Origin: Pomphorhynchus laevis
Taxonomy: Eukaryota > Acanthocephala > Palaeacanthocephala > Echinorhynchida > Pomphorhynchidae
Assembly: GCA_012934845.2 (NCBI GenBank)
Contig: WNNJ02001753.1
Coordinates: 1 to 64,000, forward strand
Length of the DNA: 64,000 bases
Direction of reading: 5' to 3'
The notes under the pieces are model-generated. The model worked only from the letters and a program-made list of their open reading frames with translations. It did not search any database and was not told where the DNA came from. Shown here in pieces: positions 45,108 through 55,512 of this stretch. The position numbers and the translations under genes are program-made. The first letter of the stretch is position 1. Every line of letters starts with the position of its first letter.

Positions 45108-45806
45108 GTTGAAGCACGGAAGAAGCGTGAGCAAGATCTGTTAGATACAATTGTAAAGGTAAATTCATTGAATACGCGGCTTACAACTGAAAAAGAAGTT
45201 ACAAATGAACAGCTTAAATCTACATCGGAAACGAGTCAGATTCAAATCGATCAAAAGGAAAAAGAAATAATATCTTTGAATCAGAAAGTTAACACGCTTT
45301 TGCACGAAAAGTGTGCACTTCATTCATTGCAACAAGAATCAAAACAGATTATCGGCGCAATAAAAGATGAACTTGTGAAACTCAAGCAGAACAATATAGA
45401 GCTTTTTAAGGATAACCAAAATTTAAAGAAGGCTTACGATAATCTACAGCAAAAACACGAACTGCAAAACAAACAACTGCTCTCCAAAATTGATGACTTA
45501 ACTAGTAAATATGACAACGAAATGACTAAGTTATGTTCAAAATGTGTGACTAAGAAAGAACACAAAACTTATGTTCAAACAGGAGTTAACACTATAATTA
45601 CAGGTAGAGTCGATAGCGCAGAAGCGTACCTGTCGAAAGATTACTGCCAACAAGAGGAGCACAGTCCATGTTTAGTACACTTGAATAAGCAAACGACGTT
45701 GAATATAAACAATGCGAAATCATTAGCTAATTGTAATAGATTACTTCACGATTGTGAACAGCAGATTACGAAAACCAAATCAGCCGTAGCAATTCAATCT
45801 AAAAAT
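45108..45806 (+). CDS. Coiled-coil protein, exon 5 (main exon)
   Basis: This is the largest exon, 233 codons, bounded by the acceptor TAATTAG and a GTATGT donor. It starts VEARKKREQDLLDTIVKVNS, continues LTTEKEVTNEQLKSTSETSQ and IDQKEKEIISLNQKVNTLLH, and carries long heptad repeats rich in Lys, Glu, Gln and Leu, up to about residue 140. A Cys-containing segment (KLCSKCVTKKEHKT) follows, with CSKC as a possible but single CxxC. The rest is less helical, ending AVAIQSKN. Phase 0 at both ends. A centrosomal, cytoskeletal or axonemal role would be typical for such proteins, but nothing specific is seen. Confidence 0.8.
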
Positions 45807-46095
45807 GTATGTTTATTTCAATCCAAAAATTCTCAATTTTTTAATTTCGCAAAACCTGGAATCTTTTTAAAACGTTGAATATTTTTTAAACGAACAGACT
45901 AATTAATATTAATAACCAATTTTTTTTAATATTTAATTGAATATTAATTTTTATTATGCGATGTTATTGCAACTGGCAGAGTAACCCTCTTACGGATCCC
46001 GTTGATGCAGATTAATTATTGATTTTTAAGGACTGCGGATATTTGCGGATGCAATGATAGTGGATTTTCAAATAGTTTAAGCAAAAGTATAAAAT

Positions 46096-46290
46096 TGGGA
46101 GCTAGCCCGAATTATAGCTGACTTATTTTTAAGCTTATAAGAATAAGCTTAAATTATTTAAATAAGCTTAACTTAATTTAAGTTAAGCTTAAGAATAAGC
46201 TTAACTTAAATAAGCTTAATATTCTTATATTTAAGAATATGAATTTGTTCATAACTGTATAAAAACAAAATCTAAATTATATAAAGATAT
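46096..46290 (+). repeat. Penelope-like RT fragment with an AAGCTT-type palindromic expansion
   Basis: SPIIADLFLSL is readable at 46100-46135, and EFVHNCIKTKSK resumes at 46235. Between them the AAGCTTA...TAAGCTT unit is copied back and forth over about 100 bp (46128-46235). A normal copy has only 12 bp here. Confidence 0.8.
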
Positions 46291-46294
46291 GAAA

Positions 46295-47230
46295 TTAAAT
46301 CAGCTAACTGAGTCTACGTATTTAAATACTATAATGCGTACTATAATGCACGTTGAAACCAGTGCCAATAGTTCATTTCTAAATGTTTATGAATCAAATC
46401 AGCTGAGTCTACGTATTTAATATAATTATAAAATAAACAAAACATAATAATGCTAAATCAAAATTTAATAATTAAATAATAAAATTAATAATTGTTTTTA
46501 GATTTTCTATAATTTAAATCAAGTTAAAGTAAAAAAATTGAAATTTAAAATAAACATCATTTTTATGAATTGACAAAAGAATATATTTACTAGAAATATA
46601 TTTAATAGAATCAAATATTTTACTATTTTCTGCTTTATGTTATTTTTATAGTAACCTAGTTTAAAATATGTATCTATAAATTATTTAAATGATTTTGAAG
46701 AAAGCCAATATCATTACATATTGTTGCAATTCTTAAAATTTCATCAATTAATGTATTATATTTTATATTATATGGTATGCATGAATGCTATGTTCCTATT
46801 ATATGAAAATACTTGGTATTTACTGCCTAAATAAAACGTACAGAAAATTTAATGTTAAGTCACATTTTTATACTTAACACCTTCTAATGATCAAATCAGC
46901 TAACTGAGTCTACTTATTTAATGTAACTATAAAATTTAAAAAATAATGCTAAACCAAAATTTAATAATTAAATAATAAAATTAATAATTGTTTTTAGATT
47001 TTCTATAATTTAAATCAAGTTAAAATAAAAAATTGAAATTTAAAATAAAAGTCAATTTTTATGAATTGGCTAATAAATAATATACGATATATTCAATGAT
47101 ATACAATGTATGATAATAAGGAGTAGGGGTCATTAGGAGAAATTGCTATGTTATAAGATTTCAACCCCCCCCCATAATAATGGGGGGGGGGTTGAAATAA
47201 CCCCCCATTATTATGGGGGGTTATTTACTA
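46295..47230 (-). mobile_element. Series of antisense Penelope-like tails, one carrying host flank
   Basis: Three tail starts (CAGCTAACTGAGTCTACG-type) occur at 46300, 46400 and 46895. The second is preceded by about 52 bp identical to the host sequence at 21075-21127, including the membrane-exon acceptor. The third continues through the structured block to a run of C, then a palindrome of C and G runs (47165-47222). Confidence 0.7.
47165..47222. repeat. C-run/G-run palindrome
   Basis: A run of nine C, then CATAATAATG, then ten G, then TTGAAATAA and a second, shorter inverted copy. The normal copy at 21409 has only the single C run, so the rest is a fold-back duplication. It could extrude a hairpin or form G-quadruplex-like structures. 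Confidence 0.85.
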
Positions 47231-47282
47231 TGGGTTTACTCATTTATGCACCATAATCATCAGGCAAAGCATTTGTCACAAA

Positions 47283-47545
47283 TTAAACCAGCTAACTGAG
47301 TCTACGTATTTGATATAATTATAAACTAAACAAAACATAATAATGCTAAATCAAAATTTAATAATTAAATAATAAAATTAATAATTGTTTTTAGATTTTC
47401 TATAATTTAAATCAAGTTAAAAAAATGAAATTTAAAATAAACGTCATTTTTATGAATTGACTAATAAATAACAGACGTTGTATCAGAATAAGAATTAGAG
47501 GTCATCAGGAGGAACTGCTATGCTATCAGGTTTCGGCCCTAACTC
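47283..47545 (-). mobile_element. Penelope-like tail, antisense
   Basis: CCAGCTAACTGAGTCTACG to GGAACTGCTATGCTATCAGG, GGTTTCGGCCCTAACTCCTC. It ends where a plus-strand RT copy begins, so two copies lie head to head. Confidence 0.75.
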
Positions 47546-47547
47546 CT

Positions 47548-48430
47548 CAATATATGTTTCGATATGTTGATGATATATATGTATTTAACTCTAATAATTT
47601 TTATCAAATATGTTTATAACTTTATTCAAGTATAAATGCTTATATTTTTATCCAGTTATCCTCATTCTTAATAAAACTAAATTTTAGATTTTAAATACTA
47701 TCATTTTAAATGTGTATTTAACTCTAATAATTTTTATCAAATATGTTTATAACTTTATTCAAGTATAAATGCTTATATTTTTATCCAGAAAGCCTTATTC
47801 TTAACAAAACCAATATTAATGATAAAGAAGGTGTATATCTAGATATGAACATTAAATTAACATTAACTAAAACTACTATTAATTTATATCGTAAAGATGA
47901 CATATTTAAATTTACAATAAACATATTTTTGCATGAGCATGCATACCATATAATATAAAATATAATACATTAAATAATGAAATTTTAAGAATTGCAACAA
48001 TATGTAATGATATTGGCTTTATTCAAAACCATTTAAATAATTTAATAGATGCATATTATAAACTAGGTTACTATAAAAATAACATCAAGCAGAAAATAGT
48101 AAAATATATAAATCATCACAATAATATAAAGAATAAATTTAAACTCTTAAGTGGCAAATTTTTATGGATGGATAATAAATAATATACTTTGTATTAGAAT
48201 AAGATACTAAGTAAGCAAATTTTATCAGGGCCAATAATACTGTTGGCTCTATTGGTAGGGCCAATAGCATTAGATCTACCGCCATGCTGGGTCGAGGAAT
48301 AAAAGCCGAAACCTGATAACATAGCAATTCCTCCTAATGACCTACTATCCTTATTCGAATACATCGTTTATTTTTTATTAGTCAATTCATAAAAATTGTC
48401 TTTTATCTAAAATTTCAATTTTTTAATATA
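47548..48430 (+). mobile_element. Penelope-like RT C-terminal part with a complete 3' tail
   Basis: A partial MFRYVDDIYVFNSNNF near 47548 is followed by a 100-bp repeat of NSNNFYQICL-type sequence. Then YPESLILNKTNINDKEGVYL, DMNIKLTLTKTTINLYRKDD, and, after an 11-bp loss, the LQNHLNN region and KIVKYINHHNNIKNKFKLLS GKFLWMDNK ending in a stop at about 48180. The structured tail follows directly: the stop codon lies inside its outer stem. This is the best evidence that the tail belongs to the RT element. Confidence 0.8.
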
Positions 48431-49655
48431 ATTAAAAATTTTTTTTCAATATATTTATTATATAATTTAATTATTTATAATTTAATTATTTAAATTTCAT
48501 TAAGCATTATTTTTAATTTAAAAATAATGCATATCTGATATTTAGCATAGCCTAAGGACCAATATTTATATCAAATATTAGTATAAAAGGTTTAGTATAA
48601 AAGTTTAAAAATATTTCTTAAAATGAAAATTATAGTTTATCGTAAATTTGAAAAATTTAAAATTTTTGGAAATTTCCGCAAGTCACAAAGTTACATTAAG
48701 CTGTACAAAGTACAGCTTAATGAATTAACTCGGTTAAATGTTATATTCTTGAAATATTATTATAATTTCATATTATTTAATATATTATATACGATATTAT
48801 AGTATATTACATAAATTAGAGCATTTATATTAAAAATATAAATGCATATTATATATAAATTTTATATTTACAAATAAATGTATATTTATATATACATTTA
48901 TATTATCATAATAATTATATTATCGTTATAATTATATTACAGAATTTTGACTAAATTTGAAATGTACATTTAAGTGTTAACTGTTTACATTTCTTTCTGC
49001 ACGATTAGAACGATTTATATTCTTCAAAATTTCCACAATCTTATTTAACAGACTTGTCTGGTGATTTCAGTTCTTTAAGAGAAACTGTGCAGGTTGGCTT
49101 TTATTGCTTTGTCTTCAATAGCAACAAAATGTTATTGATTAATGTAGTTAAATTTCGATTGTTAGATGTAATTCAATAATGTGGTAATTAATTTCATTGG
49201 TTATTTGCACCATTAGCATTTACTTCTTTAGTAAAAACAATAAAGCATGTATAAATTAAAAAATTAATTAATTAATTAAAAAAGGTATAATTAATTATGT
49301 TTAATATTAAAGACATACATTTTCTATTTTTATAAAGAATTTTAGATTTTAAATTTATTAATGTTGACAACTATTTCTTATTAAAAAGAATATGCAATGA
49401 AATATTGAAAACTATTTTGTTTCTGTCAAAGGAAACGCTTGCCTTCTTAGTAAAAAATTAGTGTTCAGACAAAGCCACTTCTTTATATTAAAATTTGAAA
49501 CCTTATGCTAAAGCAGAATAATAAAACTTTTCAAACATTAAAATTTACTTACTGTGTTTATAAATACTATATTTGATATAATATATTTAGAATTAACGTG
49601 ACTTTGGATTTATGATGTTTTCTAATTTTGAACACGTGTTTTAGATTAAAAAAAA
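48431..49655. other. AT-rich gap inside intron 5
   Basis: No frame or repeat family is recognised. Confidence 0.4.
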
Positions 49656-49760
49656 AGCTTCCGCATTTTATTCTTTTTATCGCCATGACTTCTTGGCTTG
49701 CGTTTAACCGGATTATTAAAATATAGTTGTTTATTATTTACTATTTATAAGTCAATAAAT
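49655..49760 (-). repeat. Partial duplicate of the GIY-YIG frame end
   Basis: ATCGCCATGACTTCTTGG and GCGTTTAACCGGATTATTA occur here and again at 49983-50025. The matching protein words are NNPVKRKPRSHGDK. Confidence 0.8.
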
Positions 49761-49928
49761 ATCATAAATACTTAAATGTTTAAATGATTATCAAACTGAA
49801 CGTCTTACATTACAGTAACTGTCTATTATATAACAAAATATATCATAATCGTTAATTAATCTTTGATTTATTGAACAAATGATATTTTAAAAAAGCTTTT
49901 TTAATTTACATAAAGATCTTTTAGCTTA

Positions 49929-50479
49929 TTATCTCTTAAAAGTTGTTTTAATATTTTCAATTCTATTTTTCTTATTCCTTTTATCGCCATGACTTCTTGG
50001 TTTGCGTTTAACCGGATTATTATAATATAGTTGTTTATTATGTATTATACTACTTCTGCCAATTCCTTGTACCACGTCATTCAATCCTAATGGGTACATG
50101 GAATTAATCGTTTTAATCCAAAAATCTTCTTTTTCTAATAGTTTTTGATTTAATATTGAAATGTTTTCTTCGATAATATGTTCTAAAATAAATAATTTAC
50201 AGTTTTTAATATCATGTCCTATTAATCTCATATGTTTATGAAATATAGTTTGACTATTATGCTGTATATTATATGTGTTGCCTAAACCTAGTTTTTAAAA
50301 TTTGATATGTTTTTCCAATATTTTGCAATCCACATGCCCACTGTATTAGATGCACCACACCTACGATATTGCAGTTTATTATTAATATTTAATGAAAAAC
50401 ATTTGTTTGTCGTATTACTTACAATACAATTATTATTTATTGTATCACAAACTTTTTTAAATAGTTGATAATGATCCAT
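49929..50479 (-). pseudogene. GIY-YIG-type endonuclease frame of the Penelope-like family
   Basis: In minus-strand sense a first frame (MDHYQLFKKVCDTINNN to NISNFKN) is followed, after a frameshift near 50290, by LGLGNTYNIQHNSQTIFHKH and MRLIGHDIKNCKLFILEHII. KLLEKEDFWIKTINSMYPLG LNDVVQGIG and KRKPRSHGDKRN follow. The pattern GH....ILE...(x)..REDFWIKTL..YP.GLND is the C-terminal half of GIY-YIG nucleases in Penelope-like elements, including the conserved Glu of the catalytic set. The N-terminal GIY...YIG strands are not readable. No RT lies directly beside it. Confidence 0.65.
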
Positions 50480-50690
50480 TATTTATAAAGAATTATTGGA
50501 GGTGGATCAAAGAAAAAAGGAAAATTTTATTTGATATTTCGCTAACTTCTGTTAGCATCTTCAGAAAATTACAAGTTGATAAAACATTATTGGAGTTGGA
50601 TCAAAGAAAAGAGGAAACTTTTATTTGATATTTCGCTAACCTCTGTTACCATCTTCAGAAAATTACAATTTAATAAAGAATTATTGGACA
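50463..50690 (-). repeat. Tandem hammerhead-like units upstream of the GIY-YIG frame
   Basis: Two head-to-tail copies of about 95 bp with GTTGGATCAAAG, TTTGATATTTCGCTAAC and CATCTTCAG. In minus-strand sense each has CTGAAGATG, a hairpin and GAAATATC, followed by TTTGATCC..CCAATAAT and then the GIY-YIG frame start. This gives the position of the motif in the element: just 5' of the coding sequence, in tandem, as in Penelope-like terminal repeats. Confidence 0.65.
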
Positions 50691-51599
50691 CGAGTTCAAA
50701 GACATTTATTCAATGAACTCTAATTCGATAATTAAGGAACAATTCTTTTATATGAATATAAAGCAACTATTGGAAACATTTATTCCAAACACTTGTTCGA
50801 ACACATTAGTTCGAAAGCATTTATATACAAATAATATACCATGTATTTGGAGCTTTATCGAAAATGATTCGCCGACCAAAGTACGGTAATTTAAATTATT
50901 GGAGGCATATTAATAATTTTAAACTCTTAAGCAGAAATTTTTGTGGAAATACATCATTAGCATATATTTACCGTTACCTCTATCGTTGATGATAAATATC
51001 TTTATCATCAACGATATTAACTCATATATTTGAAGCTTTATCAAAAAATTATTCGCTCACCATAACAATTTAAAGCGATTTTTTTATATATCAGAGCGTT
51101 TTTTGTTAGTAGTCTATTTAAATAAAAATAAAAACCAACATTTTTAAATATTCAAAAAACGCTAAAGATCTAATTATTGAAGACCAGCCTCGCCATTTTA
51201 CACATCAGATAGCAATTTTGATAATCCGCAAAAATTTTGCTCACGTAAAATCATAAGTTGGAAAACATTTGTATCAAAATACTGGTTCGAGAATTTTTTA
51301 ATAAGCAAAATGTTGCGTTCTATGATATTTAGAATGAATAAAAATCTTAATTTTAATCTAAAAACACAAAATGGTCAAAAAGCTAAATATTTCAGTTTAA
51401 AATTTTTTGAAATAACCAGAAAAATGTTAATTTTAAAGTTAATTTACAAATTAACTACCGAATTATCAATATATTTGATAAATATCAATAAATTAAAATT
51501 TTTAATAATCTATATATTTTAAAAACAGGACGTTATTATTCAGCATACAATTTTCTATTATTGTAGATTTGAAAATACATTAAAAAAGAAAAATATATT

Positions 51600-51720
51600 A
51601 TAAGCCAATTAATTAATAATTTACGATGAATTAGAACAAAGATGAAAGTCAGCATGAGGAACTTCTACGTTATCAGGTTTCGGATCGTTTTCATCGACCC
51701 AACATAGGTGATACTGCTAC
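51600..51720 (-). repeat. Partial Penelope-like structured tail
   Basis: AATTAATAATTTACGATG, ATGAGGAACTTCTACGTTA, TCAGGTTTCGGATCG and ATCGACCCAACATAGG match the first two thirds of the block, with differences. Confidence 0.6.
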
Positions 51721-52415
51721 TATCTGAACGGATGATAACTGCAGTTGTTCTAGTTAGTTTAAAGAAGAAATATCCGAAAAGCAAATTTGCTCCTAACTTT
51801 GTTTATGTGGTAGGTTAATTTAAATGTAAAATCATTAAAATTAATGGTTAATTTAAATGATTTAACTGATTTAAGAGCAAAGTTGATGATCGTAGATTTA
51901 AAAATATTTAATCGAAAAATATTAGACTCGGTTCATGCTAGAAGATTACATACTTCCTTACAGACTGCGTTAGATGATGTGAATATATTTGGTGCGACGT
52001 TTATGATAGCTATTTTATCAATAGATGCTAGAATCACAGCAAACATCAAATTAATAATACAATTTATATTTATTAATAATATAATTTATATTATACTAAT
52101 ATTTATCATTACATTTATTTTTTCTTTTATATTATTTTTAATAAATTTAGTTTTCAAGTAAGACTCCTGCTGGTCATTGTGGTTCAACTTCATTATTTTA
52201 TATATTAATATCAAAATTTTGGTAATAATGTCTTATCGCATATGTTTAATGATAATTGGAGACAACTATTTATATAAATGATTTAATAAAATTAAAATAA
52301 AATGTTATTTTAATTAATATATTCGAGTAACAAATATTGTGAAAAGAAACCGTTACAATTTGACAAATTCACCGTTAAATTAATTTCATACACGTTCCTT
52401 GTCTTTATACTTAAG

Positions 52416-52511
52416 GCTTCTGAAAAGCGTCACAGACAGTTGGAAAAAGACTACGAAAGAACTTTGTTACGATTTAATTTGAAGGAGGAAGAACTCGATA
52501 ATCTGAGAACG
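52416..52511 (+). CDS. Coiled-coil protein, exon 6
   Basis: A pyrimidine-rich acceptor (TTGTCTTTATACTTAAG) and a donor ACG/GTATAG bound 32 codons: ASEKRHRQLEKDYERTLLRF followed by NLKEEELDNLRT. It is phase 0 at both ends and shows strong heptad spacing, fitting directly after QSKN of exon 5. The donor is weaker than the others. No further exon was found to the right end, so the gene is incomplete or continues beyond. Confidence 0.65.
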
Positions 52512-52909
52512 GTATAGACTAAAACTACATATAATAATGCTCGGGCATGTGAAATGTGTTGTAACAAATGTGTTATAACCTAAATCCTTCTGTATATTAA
52601 TAACAATTATTTTCTAAAGATGATTTATTTTTATATTTTAAAAAATTGTTATAAAATTACAATCATTCATCATTTGTGTATTTTTTAATAAAGAAAATGA
52701 AAATTGATGTAGTATCTTATATAATATAAAATATATTAATTGTAATTTTTTAAGGGAGGATAATATTTGTAATTATAATATGTGATAATCTGTGATTACA
52801 CGTTCATATCAAATTTAAAAGTTTTATAGCATAAAAAATTAGATTTTGTATTTAACAAAATGGCAATATTATAATCACCAAATTTTTACTTAAAAATGAC
52901 AGCGTTAGT

Positions 52910-53812
52910 TAAAACTAACGTTAAATAAAAACTAAATAATTAAATGATTTTAATAATTAATTATTAAAATTAATAATTAATGATTTTATTATATAAAATC
53001 ATTTGATAATTTATAATTTTAGATTTTAGATTTTTTATAATTTAAATCAAGTTAAAATAAAAAATTGAAATTAAATATAAAAGTCAATTTTTATGAATTG
53101 ACTAATAAATAACAAACGATGTTTCATAATAAGGATTAAAGGTGATCAGTAGGAACTGCTATGTTATCAGGTTTCAGGCTATATCCCTTGACCCAAAATA
53201 CATTCTAAGGACGTATTTCCCAGTATCTTATTCTAATATAAATTGTATATTCTAATATACTTTGTATATTCTAATACAAAGTATTATTTATTATCCATTC
53301 ATAAAAATTTTCCGCTAATGATTTTAAATTGTGTTAATTTATATATTTTACTATTTTCTGTATAATGGTATTTTTATAATAATCTAATTTAAAATATGTA
53401 TCTATTAAATTATTTAAATGATTTTGAAGAAAGCGAATATCGTTACAAATTGTCGCAATTCTTAAAATTTCATTATTTAATGTATTATATTTTATATTAT
53501 ATGGTATGCATGAATGCTCATGTATGAATGCTCATGAATGCTATTTTTGCATGAATGCTCATGCAAAAATATGTTTCTTGTAAATTTAAATATGTCATCT
53601 TTACGATATAAATTAATAGTAGTTTTAGTTAATGTTAATTTAATGTTCATATCTAGATATGTATCTTATTATTAATATTGGTTTTATTAAGAATGAGACT
53701 ACCTGGATAAATTTGTTCGCTTATTGAATAAAAATTATTAGAATTAAATGCACATATATCAATATATCGAAACAGATATTTAAAATCTTGATATAATTTA
53801 AATTTTTTAAAA
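52910..53812 (-). mobile_element. Penelope-like RT C-terminus and tail (antisense)
   Basis: The plus strand runs from a tail remnant (TTTAAATCAAGTTAAAATAA, AACTGCTATGTTATCAGG) into the RT end. Minus-strand words are IKYNTLNNEILRIATICNDI, FRYIDICAFNSNNF (one Asp of YIDD lost) and QIYPGSLILNKTNIN. CATGAATGCTCATG is duplicated back and forth at 53505-53570. Confidence 0.75.
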
Positions 53813-54640
53813 TATGTCAATATTGAATTATTTAAATGATTTTGAAGAAAGTCAATATCGTTACAAATTGTTGCAATTCTTAAAATTTCATTATTTAATG
53901 TACTATGTTTTATATTATATATTAATGTTGTGTTACCCAACTGCTATAGAACTGCTATGCTATCAGATTTCTGCCCTTAACTCCTCTACCCAAAATAGCA
54001 GCGGGGCCAAATACATGCTAATGATGTATTTCTTCTGATAAAACTATCTAATATCTTATTCTAATACAAAGTATATTATTTATTATCCATCCATAAAAAT
54101 TTGCCACATAAGAGTTTAAATTTATTCTTTATATTATTGTGTTGATTTATATATTTTACTATTTTCTGCCTGATGTTATTTTTATAGTAACCTAGTTTAA
54201 AATATGTATCTATAAAATTATTTAAATGATTTTGAAAAAAGTCAATATCATTACATATTGTTGCAATTCTTAAAATTTTATTATTTAATGTATTATATTT
54301 TATATTATATGGTATGCATGTCATCTTTATGATATAAATTTAAAGTAGCTTTTATTGATGTTAATTTAATGTTCATATCTAGATATACACCTCCTTTATC
54401 ATCAATATTAGTTTTATTAAAGATAAGACTATCTGAATAAACGCATTTTCATGCATTGACTAATAAATAACAGACGTTGTATCAGAATAGGAATTATAGG
54501 TCATCAGGAGTAACTGCTATTTTATCGGGTTTCGGCCCCTAACTCCTCTATCCAACATAGCAGCGGGGCCAAATACATGCTAATGATGTATTTCCTCTGA
54601 TTAAACTATCTAGTATCTTATTCTAATACAAAGTATATTA
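53813..54640 (-). mobile_element. Further Penelope-like RT end and tail (antisense), host of the foldback insertion
   Basis: RT words NHLNNSIL and NTLNNKILRIATICNDIDF, then two structured blocks (53945-54090 and 54460-54640). The second block is split by the foldback at the TA dinucleotide 54639-54640 and resumes at 55515. Confidence 0.75.
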
Positions 54641-55512
54641 CAGAGTATTTCATTATTATAGACCCCTTTTTGCATTATTATAGACCCCTTTTTGCATTAT
54701 TATAGACCCCTTTTTGCATTATTATAGACCCTTATTTGCATTATTATAGACCCCTATTTGCATTATTATAGAACCCTTTTTGCATTATTATAGACCCCTT
54801 TTTGCATTATTATAGACCCCTATTTGCATTATTATAGACTCCTCCTTCAGATTGCTTTGGTTCATGTTATTTTTTACGAATAGCCATAATATAATTTTAA
54901 AACTAAAAATATAAAAAGGTATTCAATTTAAATAAAATCAGCATGTACAATTGCTTGTAAAACCCATCTTCTCATATGTTCAAAGTATCCAGTCATTATG
55001 AAGTTATCATTTGTAACTATGTCATTAATTACACCAACTTTTTGATAGGTTTAATATAGAAGACATGTCCTTAAAGGTTAAGTCCTTTCCCTGCTGATTG
55101 AGAAAACATTATATAATGTTTCTGGTAATCACTTGTCTTTTTTTACGTGTTTCTTCTTCATGTTCTCTGCTGGTTTTTGAATTTTGAGTATTCATTCTTG
55201 GGTAAAATTTTTATTTAAATATAAACCAAAGCAACCTGAAGGAGGGGTCTATAATAATGCAAATAGGGGTCTATAATAATGCAAATAGGAGTCTATAATA
55301 ATGCAAAATGGGGTCTATAATAATGCAAATAGGGGTCCATAATAATGCAAAAAGGGTTCTATAATAATGCAAATAACGGTCTATAATAATGCAAATAGGG
55401 GTCTATAATAATGCAAATAGGGGTCTATAATAATGCAAATAGGGGTCTATAATAATGCAAAAAGGGGTCTATAATAATGCAAAAAGGGGGTCTATAATAA
55501 TGAAATACTCTG
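54641..55512. mobile_element. 872-bp foldback element with minisatellite arms and TA target duplication
   Basis: The ends CAGAGTATTTCATTATTATAG and its reverse complement are flanked by TA on both sides. Removing the element and one TA restores the uninterrupted tail sequence AAGTATATTATTTATTATCC known from other copies. Each arm is an array of a 22-bp unit, GACCCCTTTTTGCATTATTATA, about nine on the left and twelve on the right, in inverted orientation. CCTCCTTCAGATTGCTTTGG and its near-inverse close the arms around a unique core (about 54863-55218) without a good frame. The TA duplication fits a Tc1/mariner-type transposase acting in trans. Confidence 0.93.

Larger units (their letters stand above)
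45807..52415 (+). other. Intron 5 of the coiled-coil gene
   Basis: 6.6 kb. It is filled with Penelope-like copies in both orientations (46.1-48.4 kb), a GIY-YIG frame (49.9-50.5 kb) and hammerhead-like repeats (50.5-50.7 kb). 48.43-49.65 kb and 50.70-51.60 kb show nothing recognisable. 51.60-51.72 kb has a partial structured tail. The frame at 51844-52161 is open but AT-rich at its end and is probably not coding. Confidence 0.55.

Noticed and set aside
49929-50231. Homing endonuclease of an intron
   Set aside because: The GIY-YIG C-terminal pattern with GLND and the RSHG tail, the adjacent hammerhead-like repeats and the many RT copies fit a Penelope-like element better than a group I intron nuclease.
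51844-52161. 105-residue frame in intron 5
   Set aside because: The first half is reasonably complex, but the end is a hydrophobic AT-rich run and no splice site joins it to the coiled-coil exons in phase. Not enough for a gene call.
54641-55512. CRISPR-like arrays of 22-bp units
   Set aside because: The units follow each other without spacers, the two arrays are inverted copies of one another, and the TA-flanked ends show a transposable foldback.
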